Notes under the pieces: generated by a model
What the model saw: only the letters and a program-made list of their open reading frames with translations
The model's database searches: none
What the model was told of the DNA's origin: nothing
Shown here: positions 8,446-16,047 of the stretch, piece by piece
Numbering within the stretch: position 1 is the stretch's first letter
Layout of the letters: each line of letters opens with the position of its first letter
Assembly: GCF_019168305.1 (NCBI RefSeq)
Contig: NZ_JAHTBI010000026.1
Coordinates: forward strand, 1-64,000
DNA length: 64,000 bases
Source: Pseudomonas aegrilactucae
GTDB lineage: Bacteria > Pseudomonadota > Gammaproteobacteria > Pseudomonadales > Pseudomonadaceae
Direction of reading: 5' to 3'
Translations under genes and position numbers: made by a program

Positions 8446-9254
8446 CCCTGGTGCGCAGCGCGCTGTTCGTGCCCGCCACCCGCCCCGAGCGCATCCCCAA
8501 GGCGCTGGCCAGCGGTGCAGAACGGGTGATCGTCGACCTTGAGGACGCCGTGCAGGAGGACCTCAAGGTCGTGGCCCGCGACAACCTCGACACGTTTCTC
8601 GACGCCAATGCCGGCACGCCGTTGCTGGTAAGGGTCAATGCACCCGGCCACCGGGAACATGCCGCCGACCTGGCCGTGTGCCGACGGCACGCGGGGGTGA
8701 TCGGCATCCTCCTGCCCAAGGCTGAAACGCAAGAGCAGATACAGGTGGCAGCGGCCACCGGCAAGCCGGTCTGGCCGATCATCGAAAGTGCCCGCGGGCT
8801 GGCTGCATTGGCCAGTCTGGCGCAGGCGCCGGGGGTGGAGCGCCTGTCGTTCGGCAGCCTGGACCTGGGCCTGGACCTGGGCTTGCGCCAGGGCAGCCGT
8901 GCAGCGACGCAGGTGCTCGACCAGGCGCGCTATGCGGTGCTGCTGCACACCCGCGTGGCGGGCCTGGCACCGGCGCTGGATGGCGTGTACCCGGACATCG
9001 GCGACAGCGTCGGCCTGCGTGACAGCGTGGCCTTCGCGGCCGACATGGGCTTTGGCGGTGCACTGTGCATCCACCCCGCGCAGGTCGCGATCATCCATGC
9101 GGCCTTGCAGCCCAGCGCGCAGGAACTGGCGTGGGCGCAGCGGATTGTCGAGGCGGCGGCCAGCGGCGCCGGTGTGTTCGTGCTGGACGGGCAGATGGTC
9201 GATGCTCCGGTGATCGGCCGCGCCCGCGGGCTGCTGCAGCGCGCCCATGGCTGA
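8442..9254 (+). CDS. CitE-like acyl-CoA lyase (HpcH/HpaI family)
   Basis: Protein of 270 residues of the citrate lyase beta-like family, Mg-dependent TIM-barrel enzymes that split malyl-CoA-type thioesters. SALFVPATRPERIPKAL is the usual N-terminus and VIVDLEDAVQ holds the metal-binding acid residues; WPIIESARGL and FGSLDLGLDLG follow. With the CoA-transferase and hydratase before it, a citramalyl-CoA lyase role (to acetyl-CoA and pyruvate) is the simplest reading, though another 3-hydroxyacyl-CoA substrate is possible. Its ATG overlaps the hydratase stop, and its end overlaps the TetR gene. Confidence 0.83.
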   Translation: MTLVRSALFVPATRPERIPKALASGAERVIVDLEDAVQEDLKVVARDNLDTFLDANAGTPLLVRVNAPGHREHAADLAVCRRHAGVIGILLPKAETQEQIQVAAATGKPVWPIIESARGLAALASLAQAPGVERLSFGSLDLGLDLGLRQGSRAATQVLDQARYAVLLHTRVAGLAPALDGVYPDIGDSVGLRDSVAFAADMGFGGALCIHPAQVAIIHAALQPSAQELAWAQRIVEAAASGAGVFVLDGQMVDAPVIGRARGLLQRAHG

Positions 9255-9798
9255 GGCCAGCCACGGCTGCGCGCGGTTCATCCTGGAGGCTGCCCGGCCG
9301 CTGCTGGCACAGGCCGGTTACGCCGGCATGTCGATGCGCCAGTTGGCCAGCCACGCCGGGGTACTGCCGGGCAGCCTGTATCACCACGTGGCCGGCAAAC
9401 AGGAGTTGCTGCTGTGGGTGGTGCAGGATGTACTGGAGCAGCGTGCGGCGGCCTGGCACAGCCTGGCGCGGCGGCGCAATGCGCTGGCCGAAGTGCGCAG
9501 CTTCATCGGTTTCATGCTGGCCTGGCAGGCCGCACATCCTGGCGAAGCGCATATTCTGCGCCACGAACACCGCCACCTGACGCCCCACCAGCAGGCCTGG
9601 CTGGCACGGCATACCCACAGCGCGCAGGCGTATCTGCAGGGTGTGCTGCAACGTGGCCGGCGCCAAGGTGTGTGCGGCGACATCGATGTGGAGTCGGTGG
9701 CGCTGGCGATCCTGGCGTTGATTGATACGGGTCACCTGGAAACGCATGTGCAGCGCCTGGCCATGTGTCTGCTGGAGGTGCCTGCTGGTCGTGGTTGA
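9247..9798 (+). CDS. TetR-family transcriptional regulator
   Basis: Protein of 183 residues. The helix-turn-helix reads AGYAGMSMRQLASHAGVLPGSLYHHVAGKQELL, and this order of residues identifies the TetR family. The C-terminal part is a variable ligand domain. Translation starts inside the end of the lyase gene (8-base overlap), so the regulator is a member of the operon it probably senses; TetR proteins of acyl-CoA pathways often bind a CoA ester. The cluster is thus under at least two regulators, LysR at one end and TetR at the other. Confidence 0.82.
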   Translation: MAEASHGCARFILEAARPLLAQAGYAGMSMRQLASHAGVLPGSLYHHVAGKQELLLWVVQDVLEQRAAAWHSLARRRNALAEVRSFIGFMLAWQAAHPGEAHILRHEHRHLTPHQQAWLARHTHSAQAYLQGVLQRGRRQGVCGDIDVESVALAILALIDTGHLETHVQRLAMCLLEVPAGRG

Positions 9799-10024
9799 TA
9801 GCGCGTGGCGCATCTGCCTCACCTCAATCTAGCGTCCGCCTTGTTTGTTCACCTTCAGATCCCAGCCATGGAAAGCAGCCGAACACGCAAAGGATACATT
9901 TGTACTCCTGACGCTTATTGGCATCATCTTGCAAAAGGTTGCCGCGCCACTGGGGAGGTTTCTTCCCAGCGGCGCGTGCACATCTGCTACAACGCACCTT
10001 TGCCACTGTCACGTTGAATTGCCC
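9799..10024. other. 226-base gap with hairpin
   Basis: No gene is supported. It contains TACATTTGTA, a 10-bp near-perfect dyad at about 9896-9905, and a long imperfect hairpin at 9941-9976 whose arms are CGCGCCACTGGGGAGG and CTTCCCAGCGGCGCG around a TTT loop. The hairpin is not followed by T residues, so it is either a weak terminator of the catabolic operon or 5' leader structure of the hydrolase gene. Confidence 0.3.
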
Positions 10025-10924
10025 ATGCCCTCATTCCTGTTCAAGACCCGAGCACGGCGCGTTCTGGCGCTGCTGGGCATGGCCGCGCTGGTGGTCGGGC
10101 TACCGGTGGGTTGCTCTGTGCTGGAGCACAAGGAGCGCGAGCTGGTGTTTCGCATCGAACCGGGCAATGCCAGCTGGTACCGCGGCCTGCCCGGTGACGT
10201 CCAGGAGCTGGAGTTGCGGCCCAAGGCGTTCAAGGCCGACCAGAACATCCATGCCTGGTGGTGGCCGGCCAAGCGCGCCGACGCACCTGCCATCCTGTAC
10301 CTGCACGGTGTGCGCTGGAACCTGACCGGCCAACTGTTTCGCATCCAGCAGTTGCACGCCCTGGGCTATTCGGTGCTGGCCATCGACTACCGGGGGTTCG
10401 GCCAGAGCCGCGGCGACCTGCCGTCGGAGGCCAGTGTGTATGAAGATGCACAGGTGGCCTGGGCACGCCTGGCCGAGCTGCAGCCCGATGCTGCCAAGCG
10501 CCTGATCTACGGGCACTCGCTGGGCGGCGCCGTGGCCGTGGACCTGGCGGCGGAACTGGCGCAGCAAGCCAGGCGCAACGACCAGCCACTGCCTGCACGC
10601 GGCCTGATCATCGAGTCGAGCTTTACCTCACTGGGCGATGTGGCCGCCGCCGTGGCCAACACCTCGCTGCCGGTACGCTGGCTGCTGTCGCAGAAATTCG
10701 ACTCCATCGACAAGATCGGCAGTATCGGCATGCCGCTGCTGGTAGTGCACGGCCTGGACGATCGCTTTGTGCCGCCGCGCTTCAGCGAACAGCTGTTCGA
10801 TGCCGCGCAGCAGCCCAAGACCTTGCTGCTGGTGCCCGGCGCCACGCACAACAACAGCATGAGCCTGGCCGGCAAGCGCTACCGACAGGCGATCGATCGC
10901 CTGTTGCAGGCACCGTTGGGCTAG
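10025..10924 (+). CDS. alpha/beta hydrolase, membrane-anchored
   Basis: Protein of 299 residues. Residues 10-30 form a hydrophobic N-terminal segment ending in PVGCS, a signal anchor or poor lipobox, so the enzyme is probably held at the cell envelope. The hydrolase core is clear: YLHGVRWN (oxyanion region), IDYRGFGQS, the nucleophile elbow YGHSLGG with Ser, GLDDRFVP with Asp and GATHNNS with His. This resembles the BEM46/ABHD13-like group. Substrate unknown. The ATG at 10025 gives this N-terminus; the longer open frame upstream looks non-coding. It converges on the lipoprotein gene. Confidence 0.8.
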   Translation: MPSFLFKTRARRVLALLGMAALVVGLPVGCSVLEHKERELVFRIEPGNASWYRGLPGDVQELELRPKAFKADQNIHAWWWPAKRADAPAILYLHGVRWNLTGQLFRIQQLHALGYSVLAIDYRGFGQSRGDLPSEASVYEDAQVAWARLAELQPDAAKRLIYGHSLGGAVAVDLAAELAQQARRNDQPLPARGLIIESSFTSLGDVAAAVANTSLPVRWLLSQKFDSIDKIGSIGMPLLVVHGLDDRFVPPRFSEQLFDAAQQPKTLLLVPGATHNNSMSLAGKRYRQAIDRLLQAPLG

Positions 10925-10998
10925 CCCTTGCCGGCCTTCCTGATCGTCCACCGTTCGGCCAGTGGCAAAATGACCATGAACATGAGTGCGGTCTGGCT

Positions 10999-11745
10999 TC
11001 ACTGCACCGGCAGGAAGTTCATCAGCAACAGGCTCTGCGCGTAGTTCAGGCCGATGCGCCGGTAGCGCTCATCGAGCATCTGGGTCAGCAGGTCGAGGCG
11101 CGCGACGATCTTGCCGAACTCCACGGCAAAGCTCAGGTTGCTGCCCTCCTCCGAGATTTCGTTGGAAAACAACAGCAGCACGCCATTGGCATCCTGGCGC
11201 TGGCTCAGCAGCCAGGTAGCCTTCTCGATGTTGCGCGCCGCATTGCTGACGAATTGAGGATCGATGGTGTCGGTGATGAAGAACTCGGTGCGCCCGCCAT
11301 GGGCGGTCACCAGCATGCTGCCGACGGCATAGATGAAGGCGCCTACACGGTCGCCCTTGAACTCCGGGCCCAGGGCGTAGCTGAGCGCCGCGAGGTCGCG
11401 GCGCTCGCCCAGGCCAGGCAAGCCCTGACGTTGCTCGATGGCCTGGCGGATCTGGCGCTCGGCACTGGCGGCGTCGGGGTAGCCGGCCTGACGCCACTGG
11501 TTGGGGTTGCGCAGGTAGAGCTTGCTCATCAACAGGTACAGGCTTTGCAGGTTGGCTTGCATCGACAGGGTCGCCATGCGGTCGACGCTGGTCTGGAACA
11601 GCTCCTGGGGGTTGCCCTTGCTCAACTGGGTCGCAATGTCACGGCCTTGCTGCTGGCTGCAGGCGCTGACGCAGCTCATCAGCACACCCGCCAGCATCAG
11701 CTGGCGCAGTGTACCCAGGGGGTAAACAGTTAACGGAAATACCAT
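10999..11745 (-). CDS. uncharacterised lipoprotein
   Basis: Protein of 248 residues with a lipoprotein signal: a basic start, hydrophobic LMLAGVLM, and the lipobox VSAC, giving a mature lipidated Cys. The rest is helical, with a glycine-rich segment FIYAVGSMLVTAHGGRTEFF in the middle. I do not recognise a catalytic motif; similar predicted proteins occur in pseudomonads. It lies downstream of the FecI/FecR pair on the same strand with a 115-base gap, where a TonB receptor gene would normally be expected. The ATG at 11745 was chosen because it gives the signal peptide. Confidence 0.65.
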   Translation of the reverse strand: MVFPLTVYPLGTLRQLMLAGVLMSCVSACSQQQGRDIATQLSKGNPQELFQTSVDRMATLSMQANLQSLYLLMSKLYLRNPNQWRQAGYPDAASAERQIRQAIEQRQGLPGLGERRDLAALSYALGPEFKGDRVGAFIYAVGSMLVTAHGGRTEFFITDTIDPQFVSNAARNIEKATWLLSQRQDANGVLLLFSNEISEEGSNLSFAVEFGKIVARLDLLTQMLDERYRRIGLNYAQSLLLMNFLPVQ

Positions 11746-11860
11746 CGGCACCGGGTCTGGATTCACGGCCACGCTGGGGATCAGCGCGACGTAGCCATGA
11801 ATAGAGCCGAAAAACCGCAAAAAGTGCGATGGTCGCCGACCACCGCGCAAATGCGCCGAA

Positions 11861-12823
11861 TCAACCCAGGCTGGACGGGGCCGTTGCAGGGCGTGGCACC
11901 AGTGTCACCCAGTAGCGTGTACGCGACTGCACCTGCAACGGCAGGCTGGCTGCCAGCAGCGACAATATCCGGTCGGTGTTGTCGAGGCGAAAGCTGCCAG
12001 TGACCCGCAACGCTTCGAGTGCCGGCGCCCAACGCAGCACGCCGGGGCGGTAACGGTCGAGCTCGCGCAGAAAGTCCCCCAGCGGCTGGTCCTGGGCCAT
12101 CAATACCCCTTCACGCCAGCCGGGCAATTGCGCATCGAAGCCACTGGCAGCGCCGGCGCCGCTGGCGTACAGGGTCTGACGCTGGCCTTGCGTCAGGGTA
12201 ATCCGCGGGCCGCGCAACGGCTGGAGCTGTACTGCGCCGCTGAACACAGAAACCTCGCAGCCCTGCGCGTTCAGGCGCACGCACACCTCGCTGTGGCTCA
12301 GCAGAATGCGTCCATAGGGTGCTTGAATCGCCAGCGGCGTGGCGCGGTTGACCTTGAGCGCGATCTCCCCGCGTACCAGGTTCAGTTGGCGCGCGCCCAG
12401 GTCGACATCCACGGCGCTGGCGGTATCGAGTTGCAGCGTGCTGCCATCGGCCAGGGTCAGGCGGCGCTGTTCGCCGGTACCGGTGTGCAGGTCGGCGCGC
12501 CATGCCTGCAGCGAGGGTTGCCGGGCCAGCAGCCAGCCAGCGGGCAGCACCACCGCCAGGCCCAGCGCGCCCTTGAGCATCGCGCGCCGTCCAGGTTCGG
12601 GACGGTCCAGGGTGGCCAGTGCCAGTTGCGTGGGCAGGCCACTGAAGCGTTGGCGCAAGGCCTGGGCTTTTTGCCAGGCCTGTTCGTGGCTGCTGCAGCG
12701 GTTACGCCAGGCGAGCAGCTTGCGCTGGTCGCCCTCGCTGGCGCTGCCGGACTCCAGCAAGGCCAGCCAGCGTGCAGCGGCGCGCGCCACCTCGCGGGCC
12801 TCGGCCGAAGGTTGCGTGTGCAT
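11861..12823 (-). CDS. FecR-family anti-sigma/sigma regulator
   Basis: Protein of 320 residues in the inner membrane that passes a receptor signal to a FecI-type sigma factor. The cytoplasmic N-terminus has the family signature (AARWLALLESG, LLAWRNRCSSHEQAWQKAQ), then one transmembrane helix (ALGLAVVLPAGWLLA, about residues 90-105), then the periplasmic FecR domain with RRLTLADGSTLQLDTASAV. The C-terminal part from GDFLRELDRYRPGVLRWAP resembles the short secretin/TonB domain that contacts receptors. Its ATG overlaps the sigma gene's stop (ATGA). Confidence 0.85.
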   Translation of the reverse strand: MHTQPSAEAREVARAAARWLALLESGSASEGDQRKLLAWRNRCSSHEQAWQKAQALRQRFSGLPTQLALATLDRPEPGRRAMLKGALGLAVVLPAGWLLARQPSLQAWRADLHTGTGEQRRLTLADGSTLQLDTASAVDVDLGARQLNLVRGEIALKVNRATPLAIQAPYGRILLSHSEVCVRLNAQGCEVSVFSGAVQLQPLRGPRITLTQGQRQTLYASGAGAASGFDAQLPGWREGVLMAQDQPLGDFLRELDRYRPGVLRWAPALEALRVTGSFRLDNTDRILSLLAASLPLQVQSRTRYWVTLVPRPATAPSSLG

Positions 12824-13332
12824 CACAGTTCCACCAGCAGGCAGTGCTCGTAGGCTTGCGCCATGTAGCGCTTGATGGTGCGTTCCGACACCTGCAGCCG
12901 CTCTGCGATGGCGGCGTAGCCCAGGCCCTCGAGTTGGCTGAGCAGGAACGCGCGGCGTACCAGCGGTGCCAGCCCGTCGAGCAGTTCGTCCAGCGCCTGC
13001 AGGGTTTCGAGCAGCAGCCAATGCTGTTCGGGGGACGGCACGCTGTCGGGTGGCAGGCTGGCCAGTGCGTCCAGGTAGGCCTGTTCGAGAGTGCGGCGGG
13101 TGTAGAAATTGCTGAGCAGGCGCTTGCCCACGGTCAGCAGATAGGCGCGTGGCTCGCGCAGATCGGCCAGTTGCTGTGTACTGCAGAACACCCGCAGGAA
13201 GGTGTCCTGGCTCAGGTCCGCTGCGTCCCAGGCATTGCCCATGCGCCGGCGCAACCAGCTTTCCAGCCAACTGCGGTGCTCGCGGTACAGGGCCTCCAGG
13301 GTTGGCGCGGTGGGCGTCACTGCTTCAGTCAT
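12823..13332 (-). CDS. ECF sigma factor, FecI type
   Basis: RNA polymerase sigma-70 factor of about 169 residues. Region 2 is visible (LYREHRSWLESWLRRR, AADLSQDTFLRVF) and region 4 ends the protein (GYAAIAERLQVSERTIKRYM). FecI factors drive iron-siderophore receptor genes when released by FecR, which is encoded next. I start at MTEAV; a TTG ten codons upstream is also possible. The candidate Fur site at 13361-13381 is just upstream, matching the known iron repression of such genes. No receptor gene follows, unlike the classical fecIRA order. Confidence 0.83.
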   Translation of the reverse strand: MTEAVTPTAPTLEALYREHRSWLESWLRRRMGNAWDAADLSQDTFLRVFCSTQQLADLREPRAYLLTVGKRLLSNFYTRRTLEQAYLDALASLPPDSVPSPEQHWLLLETLQALDELLDGLAPLVRRAFLLSQLEGLGYAAIAERLQVSERTIKRYMAQAYEHCLLVEL

Positions 13333-13360
13333 GTCATGAGGCCTGCACGAAGGAGGATTC

Positions 13361-13381
13361 AAATGAGACTGATTCTAATTA
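13361..13381. promoter_or_regulatory. candidate Fur box upstream of ECF sigma gene
   Basis: AAATGAGACTGATTCTAATT has the arms and spacing of pseudomonad Fur sites of the AAATGATAATGATTCTCATT kind, with several mismatches. It lies about 30-50 bases before the sigma factor start, where a repressor would block the promoter. Confidence 0.45.
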
Positions 13382-13450
13382 ATGTTCTTGTGCAGGGCTA
13401 GCGCTGGATCTCAAGGGCACTGGAAAGGTATTGAGTGGCAGTGGGTTGCC

Positions 13451-14326
13451 CTACGGCGCCAACACCGCACCACGCGCCTCCAGCAATTTCACGAACATCG
13501 CCAGACTGCGCGACACCGTACCGCTACGCCACACCAGCCACGTACGCAGGTACCGGAAGTTCTCCGACAACGGCCACACGCTCACCGTGGCGCACCCCGG
13601 CATGCTTTCCAGCATGCTGCGCGGCATCAAGGCCAACCCGGCCCCCGCACTCACGCACGCCAGCATGCCGTGGTAACTCTCCAGCTCGAAGATCTTGCCC
13701 GGCACCGCCGCATCCACACTGAACCAACGCTCGAAATGATGGCGGTACGAACAGTTGGAACGGAACGCATAGATGCTCTGGCCATTGACGTCCCGGCCAC
13801 GATGAATAGGCGCATGGTTGAGCGGCGCAATGATCACCATCTCTTCCTCGAACACCGGCACCCCCTCCAGCGACGGATGCAACACCGGGCCATCGACGAA
13901 CGCCGCCGCCAGCCGCCCCGCCAGCACACCCTCGATCATGGTGCCAGAGGGGCCGGTGGACAGGTCCAGCTCGACCTTGGCGTACTGCTGGTTGTACGCC
14001 GCCAGCAACGCCGGAATACGCACCGCCGCCGTACTTTCCAGCGATCCCAGCGAAAACGCACCCTGGGGCTCTTCACCTGCCACGGTCAGCCGCGCCTCCT
14101 CCACCAACGCCAGAATGCGCTTGGCATACTCCAGAAACGTCCAGCCAGCCGGCGACAGGCGCAAGCGCAGCTTCTCGCGAATGAACAGCTCCACCCCAAG
14201 GTCGGCCTCCAACTGCTTGATCCGCGTGGTCAGGTTGGAAGGCACCCGATGAATCTGCTGGGCCGCCGCGCTGATGCTGCCATGCTCGGCCACCGCCTTG
14301 AATATCTCGAGCTGTACCAGATCCAA
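13451..14326 (-). CDS. ptrR: LysR-family regulator PtrR
   Basis: Protein of about 291 residues closely resembling E. coli PtrR (YneJ), which controls succinate semialdehyde dehydrogenase Sad in putrescine/GABA use. Shared stretches include [31 protein letters not shown] and [18 protein letters not shown]. It is divergent from sad, the same arrangement as in E. coli. I choose the TTG that begins DLVQLEIF because GGAG lies six bases before it and it matches the relatives' N-terminus; a TTG four codons earlier lacks a good site. Confidence 0.8.
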   Translation of the reverse strand: MDLVQLEIFKAVAEHGSISAAAQQIHRVPSNLTTRIKQLEADLGVELFIREKLRLRLSPAGWTFLEYAKRILALVEEARLTVAGEEPQGAFSLGSLESTAAVRIPALLAAYNQQYAKVELDLSTGPSGTMIEGVLAGRLAAAFVDGPVLHPSLEGVPVFEEEMVIIAPLNHAPIHRGRDVNGQSIYAFRSNCSYRHHFERWFSVDAAVPGKIFELESYHGMLACVSAGAGLALMPRSMLESMPGCATVSVWPLSENFRYLRTWLVWRSGTVSRSLAMFVKLLEARGAVLAP

Positions 14327-14430
14327 TTCATTCTCCAATCGTGAACGAAACCGTCTTTATTATTCAGTTTTCGAAAGACTAGCACGGCAGTACGCTGGGC
14401 CCCTGTTTCCACTTTCGCAGGAACGCCCAC
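14327..14430. promoter_or_regulatory. ptrR-sad divergent control region
   Basis: The 104-base gap holds both promoters. It contains CTTTATTATTCAGTTTTCGAAAG with the perfect 8-bp palindrome TTTCGAAA at 14369-14376, a possible regulator contact site. AGGA before the sad ATG serves as ribosome site. Confidence 0.35.
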
Positions 14431-15822
14431 ATGACCGACATTTCCAGCCGCACCCACGCCTTGTCCATCAACCCGGCCACCGGCGAGCAGGTCGGCCACT
14501 ACGCCTATGAGTCCGACGCCGCGCTGGATGCCGCCCTGTCGCGGGCCACTGCAGGGTTTGCCGGGTGGCGCCGCACGCCGTTGTCTGCCCGTGCCGCCTT
14601 GCTGGTGAAGCTGGCCAGCGTGCTGCGCGAGAATATCGACGCGATGGCCCGCATGATCACCGTAGAAATGGGCAAGCCCGTCACCCAGGCCCGCGGCGAA
14701 GTGGAAAAATGCGCCCAGCTGTGTGAATGGTACGCCGAACACGGCCCGGCCATGCTCGCCCCCGAAGCGACCCTGGTGGCCGACAACAAGGCGCACATCG
14801 AATACCGCCCGCTGGGCCCGATCCTGGCGGTGATGCCGTGGAACTTCCCGCTCTGGCAAGTGCTGCGCGGCGCCGTCCCCGCGCTGATCGCGGGCAACAC
14901 CTATGTGCTCAAGCATGCCCCCAACGTGATGGGTTCGGCCTACCTGCTGCGCGATGCCTTGCAGCAGGCCCAATTCCCCGAAGGCGTGTTCGAAGTGCTC
15001 AACGTGACGCCAGACGGCGTGTCCAAGGCCATCGCCGACCCGCGTATCGTTGCCGTGACCCTCACCGGCAGCGTGCGTGCAGGCACCGCCATCGGTGCAC
15101 AGGCCGGCGCAGCCCTGAAGAAGTGCGTGCTGGAGCTGGGCGGTTCGGATCCGTTCATCGTGCTCGATGACGCCGACCTCGAGGCCGCCGTGCAGGCCGC
15201 CGTGATCGGCCGCTACCAGAACACCGGGCAGGTCTGCGCGGCCGCCAAGCGCCTGATCGTCGAACAGGGCGTGGTCGCGGAGTTCACCCGCCGCTTCGTC
15301 GAGAAAACCCGCGAACTGGTGATGGGCGACCCGCTGCAGGCCAGCACCTACCTGGGCCCGATGGCGCGCTTCGACCTGCGTGACGAGCTCGACGAGCAAG
15401 TCCAGGCAACCCTGGCCGAAGGTGCCACCCTGCTGCTGGGCGGCCATAAGGCCAGCGGCCCGGGCAACTATTACGAGCCGACCGTGCTGGCCGATGTCAC
15501 CGATCAGATGACCTCGTTCAAGCAGGAACTGTTCGGCCCGGTGGCCTCGATCATCACCGCGCGCGATGCCCGTCACGCCCTGGAACTGGCCAACGACAGC
15601 GAGTTCGGCCTGGCCTCGACCGTCTATACCCGCGACGTGGCGCTGGCCAAACAACTGGCGGACGAGCTGGACACCGGCGGCGTGTTCATCAACGGCTACT
15701 GCGCCAGCGACCCGCGCGTGACCTTTGGCGGTGTGAAGAAGAGCGGTTTTGGCCGCGAGCTGTCGCACTTCGGCGTACGCGAGTTCTGCAACGCGCAGAC
15801 CGTGTGGTACGACCGCCACTGA
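14431..15822 (+). CDS. sad: succinate semialdehyde dehydrogenase Sad
   Basis: NAD(P)-dependent aldehyde dehydrogenase of 463 residues that oxidises succinate semialdehyde to succinate, the last step of GABA and putrescine breakdown. It follows E. coli Sad (YneI) almost motif by motif: SINPATGEQ, EYRPLGPILAVMPWNFPLWQ, KKCVLELGGSDPFIVLDDAD with the conserved Glu, NTGQVCAAAKR with the catalytic Cys, and VFINGYCASDPRVTFGGVKK near the end. Cytoplasmic. Divergent from ptrR, its likely regulator. Length is normal and no residue is missing. Confidence 0.9.
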   Translation: MTDISSRTHALSINPATGEQVGHYAYESDAALDAALSRATAGFAGWRRTPLSARAALLVKLASVLRENIDAMARMITVEMGKPVTQARGEVEKCAQLCEWYAEHGPAMLAPEATLVADNKAHIEYRPLGPILAVMPWNFPLWQVLRGAVPALIAGNTYVLKHAPNVMGSAYLLRDALQQAQFPEGVFEVLNVTPDGVSKAIADPRIVAVTLTGSVRAGTAIGAQAGAALKKCVLELGGSDPFIVLDDADLEAAVQAAVIGRYQNTGQVCAAAKRLIVEQGVVAEFTRRFVEKTRELVMGDPLQASTYLGPMARFDLRDELDEQVQATLAEGATLLLGGHKASGPGNYYEPTVLADVTDQMTSFKQELFGPVASIITARDARHALELANDSEFGLASTVYTRDVALAKQLADELDTGGVFINGYCASDPRVTFGGVKKSGFGRELSHFGVREFCNAQTVWYDRH

Positions 15823-15831
15823 CCGACACAA

Positions 15832-15859
15832 GGCCTGGCACCTGCATGGTTGCCAGGCC
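15832..15859 (+). terminator. hairpin terminator candidate after sad
   Basis: GGCCTGGCA at 15832-15840 pairs perfectly with TGCCAGGCC at 15851-15859 around a 10-base loop, starting ten bases after the sad stop. No T-run follows, so termination efficiency is uncertain. The rest of the gap to 16047 shows no gene; a smaller dyad ATGGC-GGCTAT-GCCAT followed by five A lies near 15884-15899. Confidence 0.45.
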
Positions 15860-16047
15860 CCTGCGCGGCATATAGCCCAAAGCATGGCGGCTATGCCATA
15901 AAAACCGTACAGCAGCGCTGTCGGCTGCGTTTAAATACGCCCACCTGGCACACCAGGCCCTGCCCTTTTACCCTCGTTGCGCCCCTGCGGACACGCCACC
16001 TGGCGACCCCACGTTTGTGCCTTGCAACGTGTTTTTCAGGTACCCAG

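Noticed and set aside
13363..13401. Twelve-codon open frame MRLILINVLVQG with a consensus AAGGAGG site, divergent from the sigma factor gene
   Set aside because: It coincides with the candidate Fur site, is very short, and has no sign of conservation; the ribosome-site likeness may be chance.
15941..15962. Sigma-54 promoter suggested by TGGCAC near 15945
   Set aside because: The GG and GC elements do not have the required ten-base spacing.
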